Below, in pieces: positions 46,108-57,679 of a stretch of 64,000 bases of DNA. The notes under the pieces were generated by a model, which made no database searches, was not told the DNA's origin, and was given only the letters and a program-made list of their open reading frames with translations. The position numbers were made by a program, and so were the translations under genes. The stretch lies in NCBI GenBank assembly GCA_025403435.1, contig CM046337.1, positions 1,309,501 through 1,373,500 of the forward strand, read 5' to 3'. The DNA comes from Artocarpus heterophyllus. Taxonomy: Eukaryota > Streptophyta > Magnoliopsida > Rosales > Moraceae. Position 1 is the first letter of the stretch; each line of letters starts with the position of its first letter.

Positions 46108-46784
46108 TCAACCAAACTCTGCAACTTTCACTATGTAGAACAAGTACGCAAGCAATTTTCCTTGTTTCCGACCTTTTTTATCTGTTCTTTTCTATCTGTT
46201 AATTTTCATGAATTCAAATTCCATATTAGTTTTATCAAGTTCAATTATTTAGTGCAAAGCCAATACTCAATACATAAAAATCTCAAACTGTCACATAATC
46301 ATTAAGGCTGCGTTTGGTAATAGGAAAAGAAATGCATTTAAACTAGGTGTGGAGAGGAAATAAAACAGGAATTTGCAAAGACCAAAAATCTTCTCTCAAG
46401 AACATTATTAATCAAGAAAAATTAACAAAGATTTTTACAGCTTCATCAAGTAAATTACCAAAGAAATTTTACACCATTAAAACCTCACCATGGATCACAT
46501 TCTTTGATCGCCAAAAAAAAAAAACACACAAGAATCTTTCATATATATATATATATATATATATATTTCCTTATAATCGACTTTTAGCTGTTTTAATCTA
46601 ACTAACTATTCCACTAATCAGAACATGCCTGCTAGTTACTCCTAATCCTAGCAACTTTTTGAACTCATGATCATCCAATTTTAGCTTTCCACATCTGACT
46701 CTTGTAACTTCAACAACTACTTCTTTAAAGAAGCTCCTGCATGCCACAGTATTTTGGTTCTAACTAAATGTCGTCCACAGACTT
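46108..46784. other. Intergenic after copy I
   Basis: 3' flank, AT-rich, with an (AT)n microsatellite at 46541-46566. No gene seen. Confidence 0.5.
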
Positions 46785-46950
46785 TTGCAGTGTCCATTTT
46801 TCAATTCCTAACTTATACCACCTTCAAGGTCTTTCTTTCTATCTTCTGAGATATGCACATAACCCTTAATTACGTCCCATGAAAGAGGGTGTCAAAATTT
46901 TCAACACAAAACCACCGAAAGTTGATTAACACACTATTATTCAAAAATGC
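46785..46950. repeat. Upstream module, copy 2 of 3
   Basis: Same order of words as 43060-43270 with scattered substitutions. Confidence 0.85.
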
Positions 46951-47139
46951 AATACAAGCCAAATTGTGGAGAGAAGTACAGAAGTCTATATCTGTTATTT
47001 AACAGGATAAGCCAATTTCTATATATGTGTATATATATAATCAAGGGCCAGCAGATTGTTTTATATTGGCATCACTAGTAGCTACAAGTCCCTTCGAAGA
47101 AAAAATATCCATAATAATTAATCATCTTATTCCAAGTGA

Positions 47140-47640
47140 TTTTGTCAAGTTCATAACGGGAAATCTAAATCATCATCTATGAGACTACAAGTAAAGGAGT
47201 TAATGATATAGTTAAACGAATATATCTATAAGATTACCTAACTGCTGGAGATTTTATGATATATTAAGGCTTCATAAAGTATTAGACAACATGATAATAT
47301 GACAATGATTAGCGGCTCCTGATTAAGTCAATTCTCTCTCTTTTTTTATGTCCATTTTTATTTTTTTTCCCCACAGTTCTGTACTCTAGAACCACCCATT
47401 CAAAAACATATTATAATTGAAATCCTTAAACAAATCCATAAAAATACACTCAAAAGAAAAACCCCAAAATAGCTTTATATAGCCACTTCCAAGAGCCAAC
47501 AATAAGGCACATGGCCAGTTACTGAACACAAACTACCAATTACTTTACATGCTAAAGAAACTTGGTTTGATCAATTGATTATAGAATATGCAGGATATGG
47601 GCAAGGTGAAGCATGCACTTCAACAACTCCTTCAAGCATT
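47140..47640 (-). pseudogene. Inverted 3' end of a lectin receptor kinase
   Basis: On the minus strand the end at 47640-47576 encodes KMLEGVVEV.ASPCPYPAYSIIN and a stop, the exact C-terminus of copies D and F. The 3' flank module follows (GTTCTAGAGTACAGAACTGT, GGACATAAAAAAAGAGAG). It is the only kinase sequence of the array on this strand. Confidence 0.8.
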
Positions 47641-47815
47641 TTCCAATTCCTAATTGTACCACCTTCGTAGTCTTTCTTTCAATCTTCTGAGATGTAAATA
47701 ACACATTAGTTACGTCCCATTAATAGGTTGTTCCAAATTTTCAACACAAGACCACCGGAACTTGATTACTGCATTTTTATTCAAATTTCAAAGTCGATCT
47801 CAAATACATGTTATT
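47641..47815. repeat. Upstream module, copy 3 of 3
   Basis: Starts TTCCAATTCCTAATTGTACC directly against the inverted kinase end; otherwise as 43060-43270. Confidence 0.85.
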
Positions 47816-47829
47816 ATATTGGTTGTCAG

Positions 47830-48205
47830 AGTATGATGACCCGAATTCAATTTGACCCAACCCGAAAAGCTAGTGATGCGACAATTGTGATGAAAGAACA
47901 AATGTAGGATTTTTTATGAGATCTGTGGAGGCAGCAGAGAGATCAGACCTTTGTATTTTGGGCTGTTTAGTTTATGTTTTGGGTCCATAGGGTTTTGTTT
48001 TTGTCTATATATATATATATATATATATATGATGTATTGCGTTAGGGTTTGGCATTATCGTTTTAGCCTCCCTAATCGCCTCCATCTTGTAATCTTTTTG
48101 AGTTTAGTGATTTTCCTCTACCTGTGGTTTTTTCCATCTTGGGTTTCCATATAAATCTTTATGTTTTTTGTTTTTTGATTTTATCGCATTATTTTCGTAA
48201 CAATG
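47830..48205 (+). mobile_element. Copia-like LTR fragment, plus orientation
   Basis: Homologous to the block at 41083-41320 in opposite orientation (GTTTAGTTTATGTTTTGGG, (TA)n at 48008-48030, GCGTTAGGGTTTGGCATTAT, TTTTCGTAACAATG). It extends further upstream than that copy. Confidence 0.6.
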
Positions 48206-49193
48206 ACCCTAATCTCTAAATAACCAACAATAACTTGTAACGCTTTCATTTTCATCAAACAGATCCTAGGGCCTGTTTGGCCGGTAATTTAATTTTAAAA
48301 AAAAATTGTTCTCTAAAAAACCACCGATTCTACTTCGGAAAGTTTATGAACTATTTTCGATTGTTGAGTGCAATAACTAGTTTTGGTATAGCTCTTCTCC
48401 ATATGCTTATCCTAATGTTTCGAACGCGCTAGTAATTCCAAGTGAACAATTTTTGTTCTCGTTTATGACCACTCAAATTTTGATGTGAGAAATTAGAGAT
48501 ATGGCCATACATGCCCTAACTTCTCCAATTTTATTTCCACAGCCGAACACGAAATGCAGAAGCCAATTGTCAAAGTTGTTACGTACTCTTCAAGATACCT
48601 ACATACAGAGACTTGACTTACTTTTATTTTAGGAAAAATAAATAAAATTGGATCGTTGCTTGACTTTTAAAAGAGAAAAAGACAGTAAGCAAAAAGCTTT
48701 TCCAATATATTCTTATGTTTTACGGTGTTTGACGGGTCTAAACTTGTATGTTACAATGTAAGCAGTGTAAAATTTTCCAATCAATTGAAACCAATGAACA
48801 CGTTGTTGGTACAAAATCAAATTAATGCAAGTGTCCCCCCATGAATTTATTAATCTATACGTTGACTTGTCCATAGTAACAATGACAAAAGCAACAAGTA
48901 ATTCCCAGAAACAACTTTTAAAGAAAATCTAAAAAAAAATAAAGCTTTTAGGTTGATTCTCTTAGGTATATTAAATGTTATACATACTAAACAAAAAAAT
49001 CAAGCAAACCTCAAAATCCCTCCAAACCCCTAAACATTTAGTAAAATATTATTCATATTTAGCATAGTGCAGACTGATTTCTTGTGGAACCCAAAGGCCA
49101 AAGCCATATGAGCAGAGTCATAACTAGTACTAGCTACTTCCTGCAGTAAGTTATTCTAATATACCATCTATCAATTTCACCCCATTTTGTACC
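48206..49193. other. Intergenic upstream of fragment J
   Basis: AT-rich; GGGCCTGTTTGGCCGGTAAT at about 48270 looks like one end of a TIR element but I find no partner. Promoter of the gene beginning at 49194 expected here. Confidence 0.4.
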
Positions 49194-49381
49194 ATGGCTT
49201 TTACACCACCATATTATGTTCTCTGCTTCTTGATTCCTTTTCTGATGTTACCATGCTTTTCCACTGCCCAAACTCGAGCAAATAGAACATTGGGCTCATC
49301 CCTTAAAGCAGCTAACGATAACTCATCCTGGGAATCGCCATCCAGCTATTTCGCTTTCGGTTTCCAGAAAATGGGTAAAGA
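49194..49381 (+). pseudogene. Lectin receptor kinase 5' fragment cut by a copia insertion (copy J)
   Basis: Starts at an ATG with a signal peptide (LCFLIPFLMLPCFSTAQ) and the first 35 or so residues of the lectin domain (NSSWESPSSYFAFGFQKMGK). The kinase reading ends exactly where the LTR at 49382 begins. No continuation of the lectin domain exists on the other side of the transposon nest; the next kinase sequence (57680) begins in the glycine loop. Confidence 0.85.
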
Positions 49382-49723
49382 TGTGAGGGTTGTTTCTAAC
49401 ATTTATAACGACCCATAACAATAAAACAAAATCGAATATAGGATCATGAATTACCTCCTGCCATTGCCCTTTTTCTGTGGACTTGGGCCGATGCCGGAAT
49501 TTGTAACGTTGTTTTGCGTTTCTGAGCACTCACAAACATTCCTTGATGGTGTAATAAAATTTTCTTAATTGTTTGTATCTTCAAGGACCCAAAACCATAT
49601 TCACTCTTATAACCGTGACCATCACACGGTTTTAAATAGTTGAGGACGGTTAATTACCGGAATAACCGCTCGGCGGTTGACTTTCATTTCGAACGCTCCA
49701 CGTGGGCCAATTAGGTTCCAACA
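49382..49723 (-). repeat. 3' LTR of the copia element
   Basis: On the minus strand it begins TGTTGGAACCTAATTGG just after a purine-rich GTAGGAGAA tract and ends CAACCCTCACA, giving TG..CA ends and 342 bp. Confidence 0.75.
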
Positions 49724-50018
49724 TTCTCCTACTTGGCCCATACATCCCATCAACCATTACAATAAGAAACAAAATACATGAATCATGGTGATAAGTCCTC
49801 TAAATGACGAGTATTATCTTCCATGTATTACAATATATCTTATCTCTTAAGATTTGCCCATGCAACTTAATGAATAAAGCCTATGTTTATTCTATGTCCA
49901 AACTTCAGTGACATTTTTCAGAAATAAATTTGTGCACTTAACTGAAGACGAAATGAGAAAATATCATAAATATAGAGTTTCATTATAAAGGTACAACAAA
50001 TTATATAAGGGAACCAAG

Positions 50019-50510
50019 TCACATTATGTCTACATGATCCCTAAGTTTTGCTGGTGGCATGCCTTTAGTCAAGGAATCAGCAATCATCAATTCAATGCTC
50101 ATGTGCTCAAGGACCACTGCTTTATCCTTAATACTCTCCCTTATGGCTAGATACTTAATGTCGATGTGCTTGCTTCGACTATCGCTCTTGTTGTTTTTAG
50201 CCATAAAAATAGCAGCTGAATTGTCACAAAATATAATCAATGGCCTAGAGATAGAATCCACAATCCTAAGCCCAGAAACAAAACTCTTGATCCATACATT
50301 ATGCGAGGTAGCCTTAAAACAAGATACGAACTTGGCTTCCATAGTGGAAGTAGCAGTCAAAGTTTGCTTGGCGCTCCTCCATGAGACAGCTCCACCAGCT
50401 AGCATGAAAATGTATCCAAAAATTGATTTTCGTGAATCAATGCAGCCAGTAAAGTTAGAGTTAGGGTAGCTAATGACTTCCAAATTACCAGTCCGTCTAT
50501 ACATAAGCAT
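50019..50510 (-). pseudogene. Copia RNase H domain
   Basis: Contains GGAVSWRSAKQTLTATSTME, FCDNSAAIFMAKN, RSKHIDIKYLAIRE and the C-terminal ADSLTKGMPPAKL, all typical of copia RNase H. Interrupted from the reverse transcriptase by stops around 50530-50660. Confidence 0.85.
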
Positions 50511-50662
50511 ATAGTCCTTGGTTCCTTACAGGTACGTCATCACTTTCTTTGCAGCCTTCTAGTGGTCTGATCCTAGATTACTTTGATATCTGTCCAACAT
50601 TCCTACAGTGAATGCAATGTCAGGTCTTGTGCAAACCTGAGCATACATAAGACTTCCAACAG

Positions 50663-51456
50663 CTAAAGCATATGGAATGTTGCGTATCTGTTCTCCTTTA
50701 AGGTTATTTTTTGACACTGATTTAAATTGAATTTGTCACCCTTCACAATGGGAGCTATACTGGGTGAACAATTTTTCATCCGAAATCTCTCTAAAACTTT
50801 GTTGATATAGGTCTCTTGAAATAGACCCAAAATGCCTTTATATCTATCTCTATGTATCTTAATGCCTATAACGAAGGATGCATCGCCCAAATCCTTCATG
50901 TCAAAGTTTTTAGAGAGAAATTGTTTCCCCTCATGTAGCATACCTTGTCATTGGTTGCAAGTAGAATGTCATCCACATATAGGACCAGGAAATAAATTTT
51001 ATTCCCACTGACCTTCTGGTATATGCATTGATCCATGATGTTCTCTACAAATCTAAATGAAGAGATCATGTCATAGAATTTTAAATACCACTGAGGGGAG
51101 GCTTGTTTTAACCCATATATGGATTTCTTAAGTTTATACACCAATTGCTCACCATTACTAGAAGAGAATCCTTCTGGTTACTTTATATAAACCTCTTCCT
51201 CTAGTTCACCATAGAAAAATGCCCTTTTTACATCCATTTGTTGCAACTCTAAGTCAAAATGAGCAACGAATGCCAAGATGATGCAGAGAGAATCTTTCTT
51301 AGATACAGGAGAAAAGGTCTCATTGTAGTCGATTCCTTCCTTCTGAGTGAACCATTTGGCGATGAGTCTTGCTTTATATCTTTCGATGTTGCCCAATGAG
51401 TCTTTCTTTGTCTTATAGACCCGTTTACATCCTATGGCGTTTGCACCATCAGACAA
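50663..51456 (-). pseudogene. Copia reverse transcriptase
   Basis: Two frame segments: ERYKARLIAKWFTQKEGIDY to VKRAFFYGELEEEVYI (51456-51178), then KSIYGLKQASPQWYLKFYD and the catalytic FLVLYVDDILL (51144-50663). A stop and a shift separate them. Confidence 0.85.
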
Positions 51457-52378
51457 CTCGATAAGATCCTAGACTCCATTAGCTGCCATAGAATCCATCT
51501 CATCCTTCATAGCATTGTGCCAAACTTTTGATTCTTGGCAACTCATGGCTTGTGAAAATATTTCAGGATCATTTTTGGCTCTAATATTGTAGTCTGATTC
51601 TTGCAGATACACAACATAATCACTAGAAATTGCCAATTTCATCTCTCTAGTAGATCTTCTTAATGTTGACTCAACATTTTCTTGGGGAATCTATTGTTCA
51701 ACTTGTTGCTCAACTGTTTCTGGTGGTTCTTGAGTAATTTGACCTTCTAGATTATTATCAGTAGTTTGCGAAACTTCAACAATCAGTTGCACAACACTCG
51801 GTTGAACTATAGGAGTGTTATAAACAATAATAAACCTATCACTTGATGTAGATGGTTGAGCTTTAGTATGATCTCTTTCAGGAACTAAGTTCTGAAATTG
51901 ATCGCTCTCACTAATCAAGTCATTCTTAAGAAACTTGGCATTCCTTGACTCTACAAATCTAGTGCTGTGAGTTGGATAGTAGAATCTATATCCTTTGGAC
52001 CTTTTGGCATATCCAACAAAATACCCACTAATGGTCCTCAGATCTAGCTTCTTCTCTTATGGGTGGTACGCTCTTACTTCAGACGGACATCCCCAACGCG
52101 TACATGTCGCAAACTCGATTTCCAACCTTTCCATAACTTAAATAGTGTCTTTGGGACAGCCTTGGTTAGAACTCAGTTTAATATATACACAGCCGTCTTA
52201 AGAGCTTCAGTCCATAAGGACTTAGGAAGATTGAAGTTATTCTGCATACTCCTAACCATATCCATTAACATTTGGTTTCTTCTCTCTACCACACCATTCT
52301 AACTTGGGGAACCGGGCATTGCTGTATTTGGGCAACTTTCCCATGCTCTTGAAGAAACTTCACAAATGGACCTTGAGC

Positions 52379-53041
52379 TTATCCATCCTTAGTGTATCTA
52401 CTATAATATTCTCCACCTCTATCTATTCTCACGATCTTAATTTGGTTTTTGCATTGTTTCTCTACTTCAGCCTTGAAAACTTTAAAGGCGTCCAATGCTT
52501 CGTCCTTTGTATAAAGCAAGTAGAGATACATGTATCGTGAGTAATCATCTATGAAAGAGATAAAGTATTTCAGACCATATGAGTCCATGTTTGGACTACA
52601 AATATCTGAATGTATGATCTCTAATATTGTCGAACTCTTCTTGGCACCTTTCTTAGACTTGTTGGTTAGCTTTCCTTTAATGCAACCCACACAAGCCTCG
52701 AAGTCAGTAAAATCCAAAGTACTGAGTACTCCATCATTTACTAACCTTTTGATTCTCTTAATGGAGATATGTCTTAATCTCTGATACCACAACATAAAGG
52801 AATCGTCATTTATAACATAACGCTTAATGCTAGATTGAACATGCATAGCAGTATAAGATGGTTCATTTTGTAAATTAATTGAGAAAAGACCATCAGACAA
52901 GATACCATTTCTAACAAGATTATATTTATAAAATAAACTGAAGGAATTTTCTAAAAAAGTAAAAGAATATCCTAAAGGTACAAGTCTTAATATAGAAATT
53001 AAGTTTCTAGAAAAGTTTGGAACATAAAATGTCTTATCCAA
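52379..53041 (-). pseudogene. Copia GAG-pre-integrase and integrase
   Basis: WYQRLRHISIKRIKRL, the CVGCIKGK motif, LEIIHSDICSP and FISFIDDYSRYMYLYL identify the pre-integrase and integrase core. The frame stops before the third catalytic residue region. Upstream, 53319-53134 keeps the protease-start words WWIDSG without a following catalytic context. Confidence 0.85.
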
Positions 53042-53523
53042 TTCTAAAGTAAAACCACTGCTTAAAACTAAGGTGCATGTTCCAATAGCTTCTATTATGT
53101 GAACGCATCTTGTTTCCCGAAGAGATGCTTAGCTTACTTCCTATTGGCTTCCTTAGGTTTCACATACCCTGCAAGGTCTTCACAATATGGATTGTATCCA
53201 GAATCAATCCACCATGTGTTATAAACAACATCAACCATATTAGATTCATAACAAACAAATGAAACTGGATTACCTTTCTTCTCAAACCAACTTTGAAATT
53301 TGTCACAATCCTTATTCATGTGTCCCTTCTTTTTATAGAAGAAACACTTGGATTCCCTCTTAATGACAGCTTTGGAAGGTGTTTTACCTTTCCCCTTATC
53401 TCTAGCTTAATTCTGGTCTTGATTATGATTCTTTCCCTTAGTCGTTGTCAGTGTAGTTTCACCCATTTCCATTATTAGCCACCCATCTTCTTGCGTACAC
53501 ATGGTCAGCAATTCATTGATTGA

Positions 53524-54050
53524 CTATTTGTCTTTATATGTGTTGTAAGAAATTTTAAAGGGCCCATATGGCTTTAAAAGGGTGTTCAAAATGTAGTGCA
53601 CCAAAAAAGACTCAGATATATCTACCTCAAGATTCTTAAGTTGAGCCGCTATGTCCCTTATCTCTATGATATGTTCACGCACACCTCTCACACTAGTGAG
53701 CCTCAAGGACAAGAACCTCATGATTAGGGTGCTAGCAAGTGCCTTATTTGAAGTTTTAAACTGCTCATCAATAGCTTTTAGTAATGCTCGGACCTTGTCA
53801 TACTGTTTAACGGAACCACGCATGCCAGCAGAGATCTTGGTCTTTATGAACATGACACAAGGCGATTAGATCGCTCCCAACATTCATAAAGAGCAATCTC
53901 ATACTGAGTGCTGGTTTCAGTGTTACGGGCTCGTCTTTCCATATGGCATAATCATTGTCCATTCACCCCAAGTGAAGGAGAATTTTCTCCTTCTAGACCT
54001 TATAGTTATCCCCTTTTAGTTCAGGGATATCACGTTGAACATTAGAGAAA
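53524..54050 (-). pseudogene. Copia gag (UBN2-type), frameshifted
   Basis: PELKGDNYKVW..KILLHLG near 54030-53985 and KALASTLIMRFLSLRLTSVR, VREHIIEIRDIAAQLKNLEV at 53853-53524 are typical of plant copia gag. At least one shift and an in-frame stop lie between the two parts. Confidence 0.8.
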
Positions 54051-54135
54051 TTCACAAGTTGTATGACTGTATAATTAACTAACACACTTATGATCTAAAA
54101 TATTGAGACTAACAGATATAGTTCATGTTTTACCT

Positions 54136-56171
54136 ATTAGACATGTATGCCTTAAGGAGTAAAAATGTAATATATTTTTGGAGACATTTTTATCAATAAA
54201 GAATATATTTATTTATTCATTTATATACCAAATCTTGTCTTCTTTACGTTCATATTTGTTGAATGTATGTTAAGCAAATAATAGTCTAAGACTATCGATC
54301 TAAACCTTAAGAATTGGGCATATGATGAATAGATTATGCGAAAGACACGATTCTTAAGGTGACGGTCTAAAACATAAGATCCGCAATTGAGGGAATAAAG
54401 TTGGGCGCTTTATTCATGCAAAGATTGTTATGTTGTCTATATCCCTTTTGGGAGATGGTTTGTCTTGACCATTGGAGGTGGACTCCGTGAATAGAAACAT
54501 TGACACATTGTTATAGGTGACAATGTGTTAGATCGGGACTAAAGTGAATTGATTTGGATTAATAATTCTGTCTCGACAAATCGATTCACTTTAGACAATC
54601 ATTTGTGTTGTATCTTAATCCTAAGATGATAATGGGCCCGTTGTCTTGATTTATGTCTTTTAATGTACTAAAGGATGACACCCACATCTTAATAGTGGTA
54701 TAGATGCCGGTACGTTGGAGGCATGACTCTTGATAGTGTAAACCTATTATTCATAGATATGGAATCCATAGCTCCCCTTTAGGAGTTATGATATCCTCTT
54801 ATATGTGTTATCCTGTAATTAGAAAACTAGAGCGCTCAACTATTTGGATACATAGGTGTAACCAAATAGTATACTGTATTTAGATGGTAAGTTTTCTGAT
54901 GGTGAGATAATGGAATGTAAGATAAAAATAATCAAGAAGGTAAGACAGAACTTGTCTTTAAGCCGGTTATGGATAATCGTAAGGGGATATGATACACTAT
55001 GATATGTCATGGAGACTTAGCTATACCAGCTTCGTAATTCTATGTAGTTCGAGAGTGCAGCTTCAAGCTTTTAGTGGAGTAGCGTTAGAGTTGATAATTG
55101 TGAAATGTATATCTAGGATGTTGGGTTTTGTAATTATCAAGAGCTTAAACTATATAGGTCCATTTGGTCTCCTTTGCTAGCTCACAAAATCCTGTAACGA
55201 TACGGTGTGCTTTTCCAATTATTGGTGACATATGTCAGATTTATCAGATTGATTAAAATTTTTAAGAATTAGATAATTCATGTCTGTTTATCGGTTGAAT
55301 TAATTTTGTGATAAAATTATTTCAAGATAAACTTGTTGAATTATTGGGATCGGATAATTCTTGTCTGTTTATCGGTTGATTTAATTTTGGATAAATTAGA
55401 TCAAGATAAATTTGTAGAATTATTGGGAATTGATTTATTTTCTTAGAGATTATCTAGATAAAGTTGTTTTGATCAGATAACTTCTCTATTGGGTTATTTG
55501 AATTAAAACTGAGACTTTATCCTATAGAATCTCGGGTGAAAAATAAAAAAATTTATGGAGATTTTAATCGATAGTTCGGCCTGCCGATCCACGTGTTCAG
55601 CCTGTCGATGGGGCCTGTTTGGCCTGCCAATCAAGATGTTCACCCTGTCGATAAGCGAAGGATAAGATTACGCGTTTCCATGCGAATCTTATCAGATATT
55701 GATCCGAATTTGATTCTGTTTCGAGTTTTTGAGACCTAATCTGATAAGGACTGACCCTAGGCCCAACCTCTATATAAAAGGAGTAAGTCTTAAGAGTTAC
55801 TCAGATCAATTGAGAGATTAAGAGTGATACTCTACTAGTGAGAATCTAAAACTCCCTGAGAGCTTTTGTTTACAAATCATGAACGCTTGCTTTGGGTTCT
55901 CTCGATTGGTTGGAAGGAGAGTCACCTGGTGGAAGAGCTATTCGTGTGAGCCCACACTCACTCTGGTCGTGGATAGAGAATAACAAAGAAGACCAGTTGG
56001 TTAAGGCTCTTCTGGAACGTTACTTCTCTTCACGCTTTACGAGGGTTCTTTGGCATACAAAGATTAGTAAGATCTGGTTAATTTATGCATATAGCATGTC
56101 AAACTTGTGTTTTGAAAAATACTCTGATGTAAAATTTTTAAAAATTCCACTGCGTATTCTTTTTTCAACAA
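54136..56171 (+). repeat. Large LTR of a non-autonomous element
   Basis: Begins near TGTATGCCTTAAGGAG, contains a poly-A-signal-like AATAAAGAATATATTTATTT, a promoter-like CTATATAAAAGGAG (55770-55783) with a leader, and ends TTCAACA immediately before a primer binding site. A related block in opposite orientation lies at 59140-60790. No second copy flanks it in the window. Confidence 0.55.
55574..55657 (+). repeat. Four tandem units of about 21 bp in the LTR
   Basis: GTTCGGCCTGCCGATCCACG, GTTCAGCCTGTCGATGGGGC, GTTTGGCCTGCCAATCAAGA and GTTCACCCTGTCGATAAGCG start at 55574, 55595, 55617 and 55638. The shared core is GTT..GCCTG.CGAT. Confidence 0.85.
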
Positions 56172-56173
56172 TT

Positions 56174-56185
56174 GGTATCAGAGCC
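56174..56185 (+). other. Primer binding site (initiator tRNA-Met type)
   Basis: TGGTATCAGAGC directly follows the LTR end, the standard plant retrotransposon site complementary to the 3' end of initiator tRNA-Met. Confidence 0.85.
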
Positions 56186-57660
56186 ATGGTTTTTACATAA
56201 ATTTATGAGTTTGTGATCATGTTATTTGTATAAATTTTGTGATTTTAATCTCTCCTATGCTTGAATTAAATTTTATAGAGAGTTGACACTCTAGGTTTCT
56301 ATATAATTATATGTTGTCATGGATTATATGGTGAATGTTTATTAATTAATCATGGATTGATTAAATTATTATTTAATTATTAATTAATTAATTAATTAAT
56401 TAATTAATACCGGTTATGGTTCTTTAGATGTTAGAATATGTATCTAGGTTTTTCATGTAATTAGATGGTAGACTATCATTTCCGTCTAGGAATTATTGTT
56501 TAATTTTAAATTTGTAAGAATTTTGTAATTAAATAATTATTTGGAGAAGACGGATCTAAAAGATGGATGATAGCGCACACAGGTATTTCCTGAGTCTCTA
56601 ATTTTTGTTTTTGAATTGTTGAAAATAAAATTGATGAATTGCATTAAAAATTGTATTTTTTAGAATGGGAGATTTCAGCTCGGTCGACATGCCAAACATC
56701 CGATGGTCACAGATCGACAAGCCGGACGTGTGGTTCGGTAGGCCGTCAGTGAGGCAGAAATTAGGTGGCTCTGGCAGCAAGCCGAACCTGCATGACCGGC
56801 AGGCCGATCATCTAGATCGGCCTGCCGACCGAGAGCTGAAAAATTTCTAGAAAATGTACAGTTTTAATTTTATTTTTGAGACAATTCTGAGAAACATTAA
56901 ATTTGGATATGACCGAAAATATGAAGTATTCGATTCATACGGGATTGAAGACTGGAAGATGGGAATTACATGAAGAAGGATACAGCTTGAAGATTCAATG
57001 ATGAAGAATCGATAATATGACTCGATTATTCTCTTGTAATATTAGTTTTCTATTTTCTAGGGTGAAGCCATAATATTACGGTTATTTATTATTTTGCTTG
57101 TAGCTTTGCTTAATTGCTTTGCTTGTCTGCATTATAATATGATTTGCCATGTATATTGATAATATGTCATATAGAATAGGGAGTGCCGCTCATATTAAAA
57201 TTGTTCATGCATATTCTTAAAATAAAACCTTGATTTTAAAAGATTGAGTGGGAGAAGGTTTTTGAAGAGGAGACCTATGGCCTCCATCGTTGGTCCATAG
57301 GTAGAACATGGTGGTCTCGACCCCTAGGAAGGGATTTTATCATGTACCAGATTTGATCTCTGAGAGGATAAGGTATTTTAGCATGATTTATGGTTTCAGA
57401 CCCCTAGGTGGTGATTATAAACTATGGATAAAATATTGAAACGATGGTTATACACTCATGTTAATTTTAGTATTAACCTCCCCTAGGAGATCTGTTAATA
57501 AAATTAATGGCCAAAGAAACGATTATTAATATATGCTGAATCATGCGGGTCCTGGATGGCATATATTAATCAGGAGGGGATTCGTGTTCCTGATTGAATT
57601 TAACATGACTCCCCTAGGAGCTTGTTGAATTTTGAGTTGGGAATTATCGTTGTAAGGATG
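56186..57660 (+). mobile_element. Internal region of the non-autonomous LTR element
   Basis: No polyprotein motif in any frame. Contains a TTAA run (56378-56408), a GC-rich stretch at 56680-56835 made of CCGG/GCCG words, and an iterated region with CCCCTAGG at 57317, 57389, 57480 and 57610. The right limit is where kinase sequence starts (about 57670). Confidence 0.5.
56797..56827. repeat. Perfect 13 bp GC-rich hairpin
   Basis: CGGCAGGCCGATC and its exact reverse complement GATCGGCCTGCCG are separated by five bases. The arms share the GGCCTGCCGAT core of the LTR units at 55574-55657. Confidence 0.9.
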
Positions 57661-57679
57661 TGACATTTTCAAGGTTTTG

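Larger units (their letters stand above)
49382..54135 (-). mobile_element. Ty1/copia retrotransposon, 5' end lost
   Basis: Minus-strand element with gag, protease/integrase, reverse transcriptase and RNase H in copia order. The 3' LTR (49382-49723) is complete. No matching 5' LTR or primer site is found beyond gag: the sequence changes at about 54136 to another LTR. In-frame stops and shifts occur in gag and pol, so it is defective. Confidence 0.9.

Noticed and set aside
56665..56850. Plus-strand 61-codon frame in the LTR element body as a protein
   Set aside because: Openness follows from GC-rich repeat words that also form the hairpin; no family match and no promoter.
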